NCBI GenBank assembly: GCA_023424965.1
Contig: JAFADI010000168.1
Coordinates: forward strand, 1-30,692
Source of the DNA: Bacillota bacterium
GTDB lineage: Bacteria; Bacillota; Clostridia; Acetivibrionales; JAFADI01
Direction of reading: 5' to 3'
Length of the DNA: 30,692 bases
Below, piece by piece: positions 1 to 8,587 of the stretch. The notes under the pieces were generated by a model. That model made no database searches. It was not told the origin of the DNA and saw only the letters and a list, made by a program, of their open reading frames with translations. A program made the position numbers and the translations under genes. Position 1 is the first letter of the stretch, and every line of letters begins with the position of its first letter.

Positions 1-1433
1 TTCTGGGCTTCCTTTATGAACTTTTCAAATTCCGCATTGTCATAGTCGGGGTCGTTGTTGCCGTTGCCCTGGGTAAAGAGGTCCAGGAAGGTCAGGGGGT
101 CATTGAAGTCCGCCAGCCAGCCGGCTCTTGCAACCTGGAAGTCGTGGTTCTGTCTCTTGGGGATCAGCACCTTGAATTCCATGTTGGAAATCTTGACGTC
201 AACGCCCAGGTTCTTTTTCCACTGGTCCTGTACATACTCGGCAACCTTCTGGTGCAGTGTGGAATTGTTGTAAACCAGCTCAATGGCAGGCAGGCCCTTG
301 CCGTCCGGATATCCGGCTTCCGCCAGCAGCTGCTTGGCTTTTTCAGGATCGGCCTTGGGATTGAGGAAGCTGCCTGCATCCTTTTCCGACCTGAAGTCGG
401 TGCCCAGCTCAGCGCCGTTGGTTCCGTAAGGCACCATGCCGATGGCCGGCTTTTCTTCCGCCCCGGTGATGTTGTCAACCAGGTACTGCCTGTCGATGGC
501 AAGGCTGAAGGCTTCTCTCAGCTTGGGATTGTCAAAGGGCGCCTTCTTGACGCTGAATTCATAGTAATAGGTACCGAGGGAAGGATGCAGCTTCAGTTTC
601 TTTTCCTCTTTGAGCTTCTTCAGCTCCGTTACGGGCACCCTGTTGTTGAGGAGTGCATCCACTTCTCCCGACTCATAGGCGCTCAGGTTGGCGTTATCGT
701 CATCGGAGAGCTTGAATACGACATTTTTGATAAATCCGGTATTCTTGCTGTCCCAGTAATTTTCGTTCTTGGTTATTTCAAGGGTGTCGTTGTGTGTCCA
801 GGCTACCAGCTTGTAAGCACCGTTTCCTATGTAGCTCTTGGGGTCCTGGGTCCACTTGTCGCCGTACTGCTCGATGATATCCTGCCTTACGGGATAATAG
901 GTGGTCTGGTTGCAGAGATTGAGGAAGAAGGCGCAGGGAGCCTTGAGGGTGATCTCCAGGGTTTTGTCGTCCTTGGCGTTTATTGTAACATCTTCAGCCT
1001 TTGCTTTTCCCGCATTGTATTCTTCGGCATTTTTAATGTAGAAGACAAGGGAAGCATAGGGCGAAGCCGTTTCGGGATTCAGGACCCTCAGCCAGGCATA
1101 TTTGAAGTCCTGGGCTCTGACGGGCTTGCCGTCGGACCACTTCGCATCCCTCAAGTGGAAGGTGTAAACCAGTCCGTCACTTGAGATCTCCCATTTCTGG
1201 GCAATACCTTCCACGACTTTTCCTTCTTTGTTGACCCTGGTAAGGCCTTCAAAGAGGTGCTGTATCTTGGTTGAACCGTCAACGGAAGAATTGAGCCCGG
1301 GGTCCATGGTTTCGGGTTCTCCGCCGTCAATTACCGTTATTGTATCTTTGGCACTTTTTGTGCCGCCGCAGCCCGCAAACACCGTTGCAAGCATGCATGC
1401 CACCAATAGCATGGCTAAAAGCTTCTTTACCAT
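1..1433 (-). CDS. oppA: Oligopeptide ABC transporter substrate-binding lipoprotein OppA (3' end beyond the window)
   Basis: Extracytoplasmic peptide-binding protein that would deliver oligopeptides to the OppBC channel. The visible part has 477 full codons and is open at the left edge; the family is usually about 540 residues, so only the C-terminal part is missing. The N-terminus is a lipoprotein signal: charged MVKK, a hydrophobic stretch, and a lipobox ending FAGC with the lipidated cysteine at residue 22. Family-5 binding-protein features follow early: an EPETMDPGLN segment, HLFEGLTR, and a RDAKWSDGKPV block typical of SBP_bac_5. The ATG at 1433 is chosen because AAGGAGGAG lies about 7 nt upstream. 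It is the last gene of a leftward opp operon, 162 bp after oppF, and that gap holds a small hairpin. Family assignment is firm; the peptide specificity is unknown. Confidence 0.93.
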   Translation of the reverse strand, partial: MVKKLLAMLLVACMLATVFAGCGGTKSAKDTITVIDGGEPETMDPGLNSSVDGSTKIQHLFEGLTRVNKEGKVVEGIAQKWEISSDGLVYTFHLRDAKWSDGKPVRAQDFKYAWLRVLNPETASPYASLVFYIKNAEEYNAGKAKAEDVTINAKDDKTLEITLKAPCAFFLNLCNQTTYYPVRQDIIEQYGDKWTQDPKSYIGNGAYKLVAWTHNDTLEITKNENYWDSKNTGFIKNVVFKLSDDDNANLSAYESGEVDALLNNRVPVTELKKLKEEKKLKLHPSLGTYYYEFSVKKAPFDNPKLREAFSLAIDRQYLVDNITGAEEKPAIGMVPYGTNGAELGTDFRSEKDAGSFLNPKADPEKAKQLLAEAGYPDGKGLPAIELVYNNSTLHQKVAEYVQDQWKKNLGVDVKISNMEFKVLIPKRQNHDFQVARAGWLADFNDPLTFLDLFTQGNGNNDPDYDNAEFEKFIKEAQ

Positions 1434-1573
1434 TTTATAACTCCTCCTTATACTTTATTTTTGCGGCCCTTGCGTAACAAAGCGCCAATCAAGCATTTTG
1501 TGCAATGGCGTATATAAACATTAAATACACATGACACACCTGATTATACCTATTAAACCTACAAGCCGCTTAT

Positions 1574-1593
1574 TTAAATGGTTTCCCATTTAA
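1574..1593 (-). promoter_or_regulatory. Small AT-rich hairpin between oppF and oppA
   Basis: Perfect 8-bp inverted repeat TTAAATGG / CCATTTAA with a 4-nt loop, starting 2 nt beyond the oppF stop codon. No U-run follows in the direction of transcription, so it does not look like an intrinsic terminator. It may be an mRNA 3'-end stabiliser or processing site that lets oppA be expressed differently from oppBCDF. The remaining 140 bp before oppA shows no convincing promoter, although a TATAAT-like word occurs without a good -35. Confidence 0.35.
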
Positions 1594-1595
1594 TA

Positions 1596-2567
1596 TCAGA
1601 ATAAATGGCAGGCACACATATGCCCCGGTGAAATCTCCTTGAATTCCGGCTCTACTTCCTCACACTTCTTCATTGCGTATTTGCATCTCGTTCTGAACCT
1701 GCAGCCCGAAGGAGGATTTATTGGACTTGGCACATCACCCTCCAGGATGATTCTTTCCCTCTGCCTGCTGGTCTTTGGATCGGCGATGGGGATTGCCGAA
1801 AGCAAGGCCTGGGTATAGGGATGCCCCGGTTTTTCATACAACTCGCTGCTGGGCGCCAGCTCAACCAGCTTGCCCAGATACATGACACCCACCCTGTTGC
1901 TTATGTGCTTTACCATCGAGAGATCGTGGGCGATGAACAAATACGTGAGGCCCAGGGATTTCTGCAGATCCTCCAGCATATTGACGATCTGGGCCTGGAT
2001 GGAAACATCCAGGGCGGATATAGGCTCGTCGCATACGATAAACTCCGGCTGCACCGCCAGCGCGCGGGCAATCCCGATCCTTTGCCTCTGTCCCCCGCTG
2101 AACTCATGGGGATACCGGTTTGCCTGCTCTTTGTTCAACCCTACCATTTCCAGCAGGGAATAAATCTTTTCCTTGCGCTCGTTGCCTTTTTCCAGGTTGT
2201 GGATGTCCATGGGCTCTCCCACAATATCTCCCACCGTCATTCTCGGATTCAGGGAGGCATAAGGATCCTGGAAAATCATCTGTATTTTCTTTCTTAAGGG
2301 CTTCATTTCAGCCTTTGTAATATCTTTTCCGTCAAAAATAATATTTCCTGCTGTTGGCTCGTAGAGCCTTATAATCGTCCTTCCGGCAGTGGTCTTCCCA
2401 CAGCCGCTCTCACCCACAAGCCCCAGGGTTTCACCCTGGTCTATATGGAAGCTGACGTCGTCCACCGCCTTCACCAAAGCCTTTGCGTTTCCAAAAAAGC
2501 CCTGGTGTACGGGAAAGAACTTTGTCAGGTTTTTCACTTCCAGCAGTTTTGCACTTCCGGCGCTCAT
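1596..2567 (-). CDS. oppF: Oligopeptide ABC transporter ATP-binding protein OppF
   Basis: Cytoplasmic ATPase that pairs with OppD to drive peptide import. 323 residues, normal length. Walker A GESGCGKTT at about 52-60, Q-loop near 100, signature FSGGQ at 156-160, Walker B ending in CDE at 179-181, and the switch histidine in AHD at about 214. The C-terminal oligo_HPY domain carries the cysteine cluster (C289, C295, C302, C318, C320) known from OppD/DppD-type proteins, where it can bind an Fe-S cluster. The start ATG overlaps the oppD stop in an ATGA arrangement, so the two are translationally coupled. It is called OppF rather than OppD because it is the second ATPase of the pair and has the OppF-type C-terminus; DppF is the alternative name. 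Confidence 0.93.
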   Translation of the reverse strand: MSAGSAKLLEVKNLTKFFPVHQGFFGNAKALVKAVDDVSFHIDQGETLGLVGESGCGKTTAGRTIIRLYEPTAGNIIFDGKDITKAEMKPLRKKIQMIFQDPYASLNPRMTVGDIVGEPMDIHNLEKGNERKEKIYSLLEMVGLNKEQANRYPHEFSGGQRQRIGIARALAVQPEFIVCDEPISALDVSIQAQIVNMLEDLQKSLGLTYLFIAHDLSMVKHISNRVGVMYLGKLVELAPSSELYEKPGHPYTQALLSAIPIADPKTSRQRERIILEGDVPSPINPPSGCRFRTRCKYAMKKCEEVEPEFKEISPGHMCACHLF

Positions 2568-3553
2568 TCAAGTCCCTCCCCGCTATCCATCTGGTAAAGC
2601 CAGCAGCATGTGCCGTGTCCTTCACTTACTTCCTTATATTCAGGCTTTTTGATATCGCATATTTCCATGGCCCTGGGACATCTGGCAACAAAAGGACATC
2701 CGGCGGGAGGCTTGATCATATCCGGCGGCTGCCCCTCGATGGGCACCAGGCGTTCCTTCCCCATGTTCAGGCGGGGAATGCTCTTTAGAAGCCCCACAGT
2801 ATAGGGGTGTTTGGGCTCGTAAAAAATCTCGTCCACCGTTCCCTGCTCCACGATGGTGCCGCCGTACATGACCATGACCCGCTGGCATATGTCTGCAACC
2901 AGACCCAGGTCATGGGTGATCAAAATAATGGATGTATTTATTTTATCCTTCAAATCCTTCATTAATTCCAGTATCTGCGCCTGTATGGTAACATCCAGGG
3001 CGGTGGTGGGTTCATCGGCGATCAGCAGCTTGGGCTCGCAGGACAGCGCCATGGCAATCATGGCCCTCTGACGCATCCCGCCGCTGAATTCGTGGGGATA
3101 CTGGCTGATACGCTTTTCGGGACTTGGGATCCCTACAAGCCGGAGCATGTCGATGGCCCTCTTTTTCGCCTCTGCCTTGGAAATTTTATTGTGCTTCAAA
3201 ATTGCTTCCATCAGCTGGTTTCCCACTGTAAATACGGGATTCAGGGAAGTCATGGGGTCCTGGAAGATCATTCCGATCTGGTTTCCCCTCAAGTCCTCCA
3301 TCTCTTTCCGGCTTAGATCATTCAATCTTTTCCCGTCAAACAGGATATCCCCTTCCACTACCTTGCCGTTTTCCGACAGCAGCTTCATGACAGACAGCAT
3401 GGTGACGCTCTTGCCACTGCCCGATTCTCCCACAATCCCCACGGCCTCGCCCTGGCGCACTTCGAAATTGATATTGTTCAGGGCCGACACCTGTCCGGCA
3501 TAGGTATTAAAAACAGTTCTCAGATTTTTGATTTCCAATAAATTGTTCATCAC
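2564..3553 (-). CDS. oppD: Oligopeptide ABC transporter ATP-binding protein OppD
   Basis: First of the two ATPases of the peptide importer, 329 residues. Walker A GESGSGKSV at about 42-50, signature FSGGM at 156-160, Walker B ending ADE near 179-181, switch histidine in THD near 214. The C-terminal oligo_HPY region contains CPFVARCPRAMEIC and a late CC pair, the usual cysteine cluster. The start is ambiguous: GTG at 3553 and ATG at 3550 are adjacent, with a modest GGGTGG ribosome site about 7 or 10 nt upstream. It lies 27 bp after oppC and overlaps oppF by 4 bp, so it is part of one operon. Confidence 0.93.
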   Translation of the reverse strand: MMNNLLEIKNLRTVFNTYAGQVSALNNINFEVRQGEAVGIVGESGSGKSVTMLSVMKLLSENGKVVEGDILFDGKRLNDLSRKEMEDLRGNQIGMIFQDPMTSLNPVFTVGNQLMEAILKHNKISKAEAKKRAIDMLRLVGIPSPEKRISQYPHEFSGGMRQRAMIAMALSCEPKLLIADEPTTALDVTIQAQILELMKDLKDKINTSIILITHDLGLVADICQRVMVMYGGTIVEQGTVDEIFYEPKHPYTVGLLKSIPRLNMGKERLVPIEGQPPDMIKPPAGCPFVARCPRAMEICDIKKPEYKEVSEGHGTCCWLYQMDSGEGLE

Positions 3554-3580
3554 TTATATCCACCCTCTATATGCGTCCGC

Positions 3581-4552
3581 CTATTTTCTCATCCTTGGGT
3601 CCATCGCATCCCTCAAGCCGTCGCCCAGCAGGTTGAATGCGAGTATTGTAACCGATATGGCCAGTGAAGGAAAGAGCAGCAGGTAAAAATAGGACCTTAT
3701 GCCTGTAAGCCCATCCGAAGCAAGACTCCCCCAACTGGCCATGGGTGCGTCCACGCCCAGGCCCACAAAGCTCAGAAAGGATTCGGTGAATATGGCTTCG
3801 GGGATGAGCAGCATTGTCGTTACGATGATGGGACCGATGCAGTTTGGAATCAAATGCCTCAGAAGAATCCTGAAATTTCCCGCTCCCAGGGTTCTGGCAG
3901 CAGTGACGTACTCCTGCTCCTTGAGGCTCAGTATCTGGCCCCGCACGATTCTCGCCATGGTCATCCAATAGGTGATGCCGATGGCGATATAGATGCTGAT
4001 AAGTCCCGCCCCCGCAGTTTTGAACATCGACAGGAAGGGCAGTTCAAACCAGTTGTTGATCTGATCCTTTAAAACAACCATGATCAATATTACGTAAAGC
4101 ATCAGGGGAATACTGTAAAGTATATCGATAATTCTCATCATGACAGTGTCGATTTTGCCTCCGAAATACCCGGAAATCCCACCGTACAGCACACCAATGG
4201 TAAGATTGATCAGACAGGCCACAACCCCGATACTCAGGGAAATCCTGGCCCCGTACATCACCCTTACCAGCATATCCCTGCCAAGGGTATCGGTACCCAT
4301 GGGATGCTCCCAGCTTGGCCACAGGCCTTCCTGCCCTTTTACCTGATCGGAATAGGAATAACTGGAAAACATGGGACCCAAAGCCGCAATCAGGAAAAGC
4401 AGGATAACCACGCCAAGGCTTACCATGGCTACTTTGTTCTTCTTGAAACGCCTCCACACATCCTGCCAGTACGTCAGGCTGGGCCTTACCACTTCTTCCG
4501 TGTTTGTATCCTTTTTATTTAATGGCTTAAAAAGTTCTCCCGACAACTGCAT
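3581..4552 (-). CDS. oppC: Oligopeptide ABC transporter permease OppC
   Basis: Inner-membrane permease subunit, 323 residues. After a cytoplasmic N-terminus of about 35 residues comes the first membrane span (VAMVSLGVVILLFLIAALG), then the OppC_N/BPD_transp_1 pattern: HPMGTDTLGRDML, several further hydrophobic spans, and the EAA-type loop in the region AARTLGAGNFRILLRHLIPN. The C-terminus GDGLRDAMDPRMRK is characteristic of DppC/OppC proteins. The ATG at 4552 is preceded by GGGGTG about 7 nt upstream. It starts 16 bp after the oppB stop and 27 bp before oppD. DppC is a possible alternative name; specificity cannot be told from sequence. Confidence 0.93.
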   Translation of the reverse strand: MQLSGELFKPLNKKDTNTEEVVRPSLTYWQDVWRRFKKNKVAMVSLGVVILLFLIAALGPMFSSYSYSDQVKGQEGLWPSWEHPMGTDTLGRDMLVRVMYGARISLSIGVVACLINLTIGVLYGGISGYFGGKIDTVMMRIIDILYSIPLMLYVILIMVVLKDQINNWFELPFLSMFKTAGAGLISIYIAIGITYWMTMARIVRGQILSLKEQEYVTAARTLGAGNFRILLRHLIPNCIGPIIVTTMLLIPEAIFTESFLSFVGLGVDAPMASWGSLASDGLTGIRSYFYLLLFPSLAISVTILAFNLLGDGLRDAMDPRMRK

Positions 4553-4568
4553 AAATTAGCACCCCATT

Positions 4569-5495
4569 CTATCCCTTAAGTTTAATTCTAGGATCCAGCA
4601 CAACATAGATTAAATCCACGATAAAATTCATCATGATGAGGAAAGCCGAATAAAAGACAATGACACCCATCATTACCGTGTAATCCCTGTTGGATATGCT
4701 GTCTACAAAATACCTTCCTAGACCCGGAATGGCAAATATTTTTTCTATGACAAAGCTTCCTGTCAGCAGGTAAGCAATAAACGGCCCCATATAAGTTACT
4801 ACCGGCATGATGGAATTCTTAAGCGCATGTTTGAGTACGACAACTGCTTGAGACAGGCCTTTTGCCCTTGCAGTCCGGATATAATCCTGTTCCAGCACCT
4901 CAACCATGCTTGAGCGCACCATTCTGGCGATAAAAGACATGGGCATGAAGGAAAGGGCGATGGCAGGAAGCACTGCGTGCATGAATGTCCTGAAGCCGAT
5001 GACCGGAAAAATCCTAAGCTTTACTCCCAGGAAATACTGTGAAAGTGTGGCAACCACAAAGCTTGGCACCGATACGCCGATGGTCGCTATGATCATCGCC
5101 GTCTGGTCCGGCCATTTTCCGGCCTTGAGGGCTGAAATAATTCCCAGGGGGATACCTACCGCAAAGCAGAACAGGATGGCAAACAGCCCAAGCCTGGCTG
5201 AAACCGGAAACCCCTGCTTTATAATATCGTTTACCTCCCGCCCGTCATTTTTCATGGACATGCCGAAATCCAGGCGGAGCATGTTTCCCATCACCCTGAA
5301 ATATTGTTCGTGTACAGGCTTGTCGAGACCGTATTTGGCTTTGAGATTCTGCTCGATGGCAGGCGGAAATTTCTTTTCACCTGTAAACACACTGCCGGGA
5401 ATAGAATGCATCATGATGAAGGAAAGAGTTGCAATAATAAAAAGCGATAGCAGGGAATAACCAAACCTCTTTAAAATGTAGGACCCCAAAAGCAA
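4569..5495 (-). CDS. oppB: Oligopeptide ABC transporter permease OppB
   Basis: Inner-membrane permease subunit and first gene of the opp operon, 308 residues, normal for the family. The N-terminal span (YILKRFGYSLLSLFIIATLSF) and the GLDKPVHEQYFRVMGNMLRLDFG segment are typical of DppB/OppB, as are the EAA loop (YIRTARAKGLSQAVVVLKHALKN) and the C-terminus LDPRIKLKG. The start is an unusual TTG at 5495, chosen because AAAGGGGTG lies just upstream; a second TTG two codons later is also possible, and no ATG or GTG is as well placed. About 600 bp of non-coding DNA precede it. Confidence 0.93.
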   Translation of the reverse strand: MLLGSYILKRFGYSLLSLFIIATLSFIMMHSIPGSVFTGEKKFPPAIEQNLKAKYGLDKPVHEQYFRVMGNMLRLDFGMSMKNDGREVNDIIKQGFPVSARLGLFAILFCFAVGIPLGIISALKAGKWPDQTAMIIATIGVSVPSFVVATLSQYFLGVKLRIFPVIGFRTFMHAVLPAIALSFMPMSFIARMVRSSMVEVLEQDYIRTARAKGLSQAVVVLKHALKNSIMPVVTYMGPFIAYLLTGSFVIEKIFAIPGLGRYFVDSISNRDYTVMMGVIVFYSAFLIMMNFIVDLIYVVLDPRIKLKG

Positions 5496-5592
5496 TACAC
5501 CCCTTTACATAACATAAAAACTTATGAATCTTAAGGGTCATTTACAACCCTTTTGGCTCTGCATAAGTGCTCAAAAAAAATGCACATTATCT

Positions 5593-5620
5593 AAAATATG
5601 CATAGCCTCACCGTTGTCCA
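5593..5620 (-). promoter_or_regulatory. Candidate sigma-A promoter for the opp operon
   Basis: Read on the minus strand: TGGACA (5615-5620), 16-bp spacer, TATTTT (5593-5598), which would give a leader of about 90 nt before oppB. A competing candidate is an exact TATAAT at 5654-5659 preceded by GTGACA at 5679-5684, but its 19-bp spacer is long. Neither is strong, so the true start site is uncertain. Confidence 0.3.
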
Positions 5621-5837
5621 TGCTTACACTTTAAGCAACAAAATTTTCACTGGATTATAGTACCAAGCAATACATTTATGTCACTTAACCATCATTAAGC
5701 CTGTTCTTTAAAATCTTCAGTGACTTTAAACAGCATTCCGGCCCGACAATTTATAAGCATTTTACTTTTCTGTATCCATTTTACAGTCTATCCCAGATAA
5801 ATATGTTTTGTTTTTAAGATAGACGGAGAATAGACAC

Positions 5838-5871
5838 TTAACATAAGCCATGCACAATATTCTTATGTTAA
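5838..5871. repeat. Perfect 10-bp inverted repeat with 14-bp spacer (putative operator)
   Basis: Left arm TTAACATAAG at 5838-5847, right arm CTTATGTTAA at 5862-5871, no mismatch. Arm centres are 24 bp apart, a little over two helical turns, which suits a dimeric regulator better than a terminator because the arms are AT-rich and no U-run follows. Further copies of the core TTAACATAA occur on both sides in the same region. The adjacent NarL-type regulator is one possible binder, but this is only inference. Confidence 0.45.
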
Positions 5872-6104
5872 CATAATTAACTTCCGTCTGCAACAAACTA
5901 ATTTTTACACCGGGTTTAGCGTTTCATCCCATTAATTAAACCCTTGAAAACCAGTGGCTCCTGAAAGTTTTTCCTCAAATGGCCTTCACTTTATTAATTA
6001 ACGAATATTTAACATAAATCTGATTTAACTATTATAGTCTATCAGCTATACTATAAATTTTCAATAAATTTTAAAAAATGTATAAATATTCACAATGATC
6101 TTAT

Positions 6105-6752
6105 TTATACAATATTGTTCTTAACCGCAAACACTGCCAGTTGGGTCCTGTCCTTCAAATTAAGCTTGGAAAGTACCGCAGAAATCATGTTTCTGACGCT
6201 GCCCTCACTCAAAAAAAGCTCTCCGGCAATTTCCCTGTTGTTTTTCCCGAATACAATCAGTTGAATAATTGTTTTTTCACGCTCCGACAGGTGTCCCTCC
6301 GGGATTGCAGACCGGTGTTCCGGATGTTTTTTTCCGCTGTCCAGCTGCTTTACAACCGCGTCAAAGGCATCTTCGTGGATCACTCTCAGGCCTTTTGCAA
6401 TACTCTTTAACGTAAGCAGCAGTTCCTCGGTTTCGATATCCTTGAGCATGAACCCGTCTGCGCCGTTTTTCAGAGCCCTGGAAACATTTTCATCCTCATT
6501 GAAGGTTGTCAGTATCAGGACCTTTGTACCGCCGCATTTCTCTTTGATGAGCCTGGTGCCTTCAATACCGTCGCATACGGGCATGACGATATCCATTAAA
6601 ACCACGTCAGGTCTGAGTTTTTCACACAGTTCACAGGCTTCCCTCCCATTGGAGGCACAGCCCACCACCTCAATTTCCTTATCCTGCTCGATAATAAACT
6701 TGATTCCGTTCCTGATCATGGTCTGATCGTCGGCGATTAAAACTCTAATCAT
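6105..6752 (-). CDS. NarL/LuxR-family response regulator
   Basis: Cytoplasmic transcription regulator of a two-component pair, 215 residues. The receiver domain (about 1-120) shows the acidic pair D8/D9, the phospho-acceptor D54 in LMDIVMP, the switch threonine in LTTF and K in MLKDI. A LuxR-type helix-turn-helix fills the C-terminus from LSEREKTIIQL to about 212, with the NNREIAGELFLSEGSVRN recognition region. The ATG at 6752 has GGAAGGAAAA upstream. It starts 18 bp after the kinase gene, so both are one transcript. Targets are unknown; the opp promoter region directly downstream and the DUF362 cassette upstream are the nearest candidates. Recognition of the class is firm. Confidence 0.93.
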   Translation of the reverse strand: MIRVLIADDQTMIRNGIKFIIEQDKEIEVVGCASNGREACELCEKLRPDVVLMDIVMPVCDGIEGTRLIKEKCGGTKVLILTTFNEDENVSRALKNGADGFMLKDIETEELLLTLKSIAKGLRVIHEDAFDAVVKQLDSGKKHPEHRSAIPEGHLSEREKTIIQLIVFGKNNREIAGELFLSEGSVRNMISAVLSKLNLKDRTQLAVFAVKNNIV

Positions 6753-6770
6753 TTTTCCTTCCGCCTTTGC

Positions 6771-8567
6771 TCAAAGCTCTCTATCCACAGGGATATCCGC
6801 ATAGATGTTGAATCCGCTCTCTCCATCGGACCCATACCGGATGCTCCCCTCCAATTCCCTTACCCTCTGTTCCATTCCCGACAGTCCGAAGCCCTTTTTA
6901 ATACTGCCGCACCCATAGCCGTCATCGGTGATAAAAAGCTTCAAATGGCCGTCGGCCGCCTTTATAACCAGGGTGATTTTCTTTGCATTCCCATGGCGCA
7001 GGGAATTGGTCATGGCCTCCTGGCATATCCTGAATACGGCATTTGAATATATTGTATCATTATAGGGCTCCATTCCGTCAACCGTGAGATCCACAGCCAC
7101 ACCCGAGGCCTGAAATTCCTTGACCAGGTCGCACAAGGCATTTTCAAAGCTGTTTACTTCCAGCCTTTCGGGCGCCAATCCTGAAATGGACCTTCTTAAC
7201 TCCTTCAAGCCGTCCTTTGCAACATTCACCGCCTCCAGGAGGGTCTTCCTGGTTCCGGCGGCATCGGTTTCGCAGGTAATGCTGCTCACCTTTAAAAGTG
7301 TGATTAAAACGGTCATGGTATGCCCCAGGGTATCGTGTACATCTCTCGCAAACCGGTTCCTCTCCCTGACGACAGCCAGCTCCTTCTCCGTATGGGCGCT
7401 CTGTTCCAGATGGGCATTCAATGCCGCCAGTTCCTGGTTCATCCCAGTGAGTTCATTGTTTTTACCGTTCAATTCGTTTAAGAAGTCCCGGTATTGCGTA
7501 ACATCCGTGAAGGTGATAATCCTGCCAAACCTTTCGCTTTTTGTCGTTGTCAAAGGCTGGATGTTTACGGAGAAATATTTCCTTTTCTCCTGTTTCAAAA
7601 TGACCTCGGCAGTGAGGTTTGCAGGAATTTCACCCTCCAGTCCTCCGGCCACCCTCTCCAGTTCTTCGTTGGCCTCGAAAATCTCCCTGACTGCCGCCCG
7701 TAAATCAGTAAGCCCGGTGATTTTCCTTTTTTCCTTTTCCAGCCGGAACAGTTCGGAAAATGCCCGGTTTGAGAACAGTGCCTCCTCCTCTTCACCAAAT
7801 ACGGCAATTGCCTGCTGCATATTGCCCACCAGCTTCTGGAGGGCAAAGGGCACATAATTTAAAAACCTGTACCGATAGGTGGCAAAGGCGATAATGGTCA
7901 TTCCCATTGAGAAGCCAATGGGTGTGGGATCAAATTCACTGATAATGCGCCCTGCCTTTAAAATAAACAGGTTGAAATCCTGGGCCAGCCGGAAGCTTAT
8001 GGGGATAAGTCCCGCCAGCAGGATAAACAAGGACTGTTTTCTCTCATGTCCCTGCTGTTTGAATACATGCCTTATCAGAAGGATGAAGCCTGCGGCACAA
8101 TAGGCATATTCCAGCAGAGCTACCATCGAAAAGAAGCCTTCCAGGTTATATACGCTGCTGGGGATGAGATTCTTTTTGGCCAGCACAATGGAAAAAAGAA
8201 TCAAAGGGGGAAGGAACAACGCAGGTATCAGATATTTCTGGCAGGCCCTTACAAACCGCGTATACACCAGGCAGAATACCAGCCATCCCAGCCCGATAAA
8301 GCAGGCGTTATAAAAACCTGCATAATACAGGAACCTGTTGACATAAAAATAGAAGGCCTCACTGCCCATCATCCCGAACATACGGTAGTGATAATAATGC
8401 AGCAGAATCACATGTACCGACCACAACAGGACGATGCTCTGGAGCCAGATATAGCTGTACAGGAGCGGTCCTTTTCTTGACTTGGCAAGGAAGAACACCA
8501 TAAGTCCAAGGGATACAAGGGATGAAATCAGGTATATGGCTATCTTCAAATCACTCTGTATGAACAT
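6771..8567 (-). CDS. 7TM-PAS sensor histidine kinase (HisKA_3 type)
   Basis: Membrane sensor kinase, 598 residues, partner of the NarL-type regulator that follows. Residues 1-230 hold about seven hydrophobic spans resembling the HisKA_7TM input domain, with almost no extracytoplasmic domain. A PAS-like domain (about 245-360, ending RIITFTDVTQYRDF) follows, then a coiled-coil-like linker (NELNGKNNELTGMNQEL), then the HisKA_3 dimerisation helix with the phospho-acceptor H411 in ARDVHDTLGHT. The C-terminal HATPase shows an N-box in CQEAMTNSLRHG, G1 in DDGYGCG and G2 in GFGLSGM. The ATG at 8567 has GAGG 4-5 nt upstream and a strong promoter just ahead. An input buried in the membrane suggests sensing of a lipophilic or membrane signal, but the ligand is unknown. 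Confidence 0.92.
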   Translation of the reverse strand: MFIQSDLKIAIYLISSLVSLGLMVFFLAKSRKGPLLYSYIWLQSIVLLWSVHVILLHYYHYRMFGMMGSEAFYFYVNRFLYYAGFYNACFIGLGWLVFCLVYTRFVRACQKYLIPALFLPPLILFSIVLAKKNLIPSSVYNLEGFFSMVALLEYAYCAAGFILLIRHVFKQQGHERKQSLFILLAGLIPISFRLAQDFNLFILKAGRIISEFDPTPIGFSMGMTIIAFATYRYRFLNYVPFALQKLVGNMQQAIAVFGEEEEALFSNRAFSELFRLEKEKRKITGLTDLRAAVREIFEANEELERVAGGLEGEIPANLTAEVILKQEKRKYFSVNIQPLTTTKSERFGRIITFTDVTQYRDFLNELNGKNNELTGMNQELAALNAHLEQSAHTEKELAVVRERNRFARDVHDTLGHTMTVLITLLKVSSITCETDAAGTRKTLLEAVNVAKDGLKELRRSISGLAPERLEVNSFENALCDLVKEFQASGVAVDLTVDGMEPYNDTIYSNAVFRICQEAMTNSLRHGNAKKITLVIKAADGHLKLFITDDGYGCGSIKKGFGLSGMEQRVRELEGSIRYGSDGESGFNIYADIPVDREL

Positions 8568-8587
8568 AAAGCCTCACATTCATCTTT

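Larger units (their letters stand above)
5496..6104. other. 609-bp AT-rich intergenic region upstream of opp
   Basis: No gene of convincing length is seen on either strand. The stretch is clearly more AT-rich than the genes around it. It contains the word TAACATAA at 5510-5517, 5839-5846, 5869-5876 and 6010-6017 (the last three as TTAACATAA), two copies of the palindrome TTAATTAA at 5932-5939 and 5994-6001 (62 bp apart), a 7-bp inverted repeat GTCTATC / GATAGAC (5786-5792 and 5818-5824), and the longer inverted repeat listed separately. No terminator was found for the response regulator gene that ends at 6105. Likely a regulatory region for opp; no riboswitch or T-box could be recognised. Confidence 0.6.

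Noticed and set aside
144..1184. 346-codon plus-strand frame at the left edge
   Set aside because: Antisense to the oppA coding sequence, which is open to the edge with a lipobox and SBP_bac_5 motifs.
5496..6104. Riboswitch or T-box leader upstream of oppB
   Set aside because: No recognisable T-box, specifier or terminator/antiterminator pair; the repeats are AT-rich DNA-type operators rather than an RNA fold ending in a U-run.
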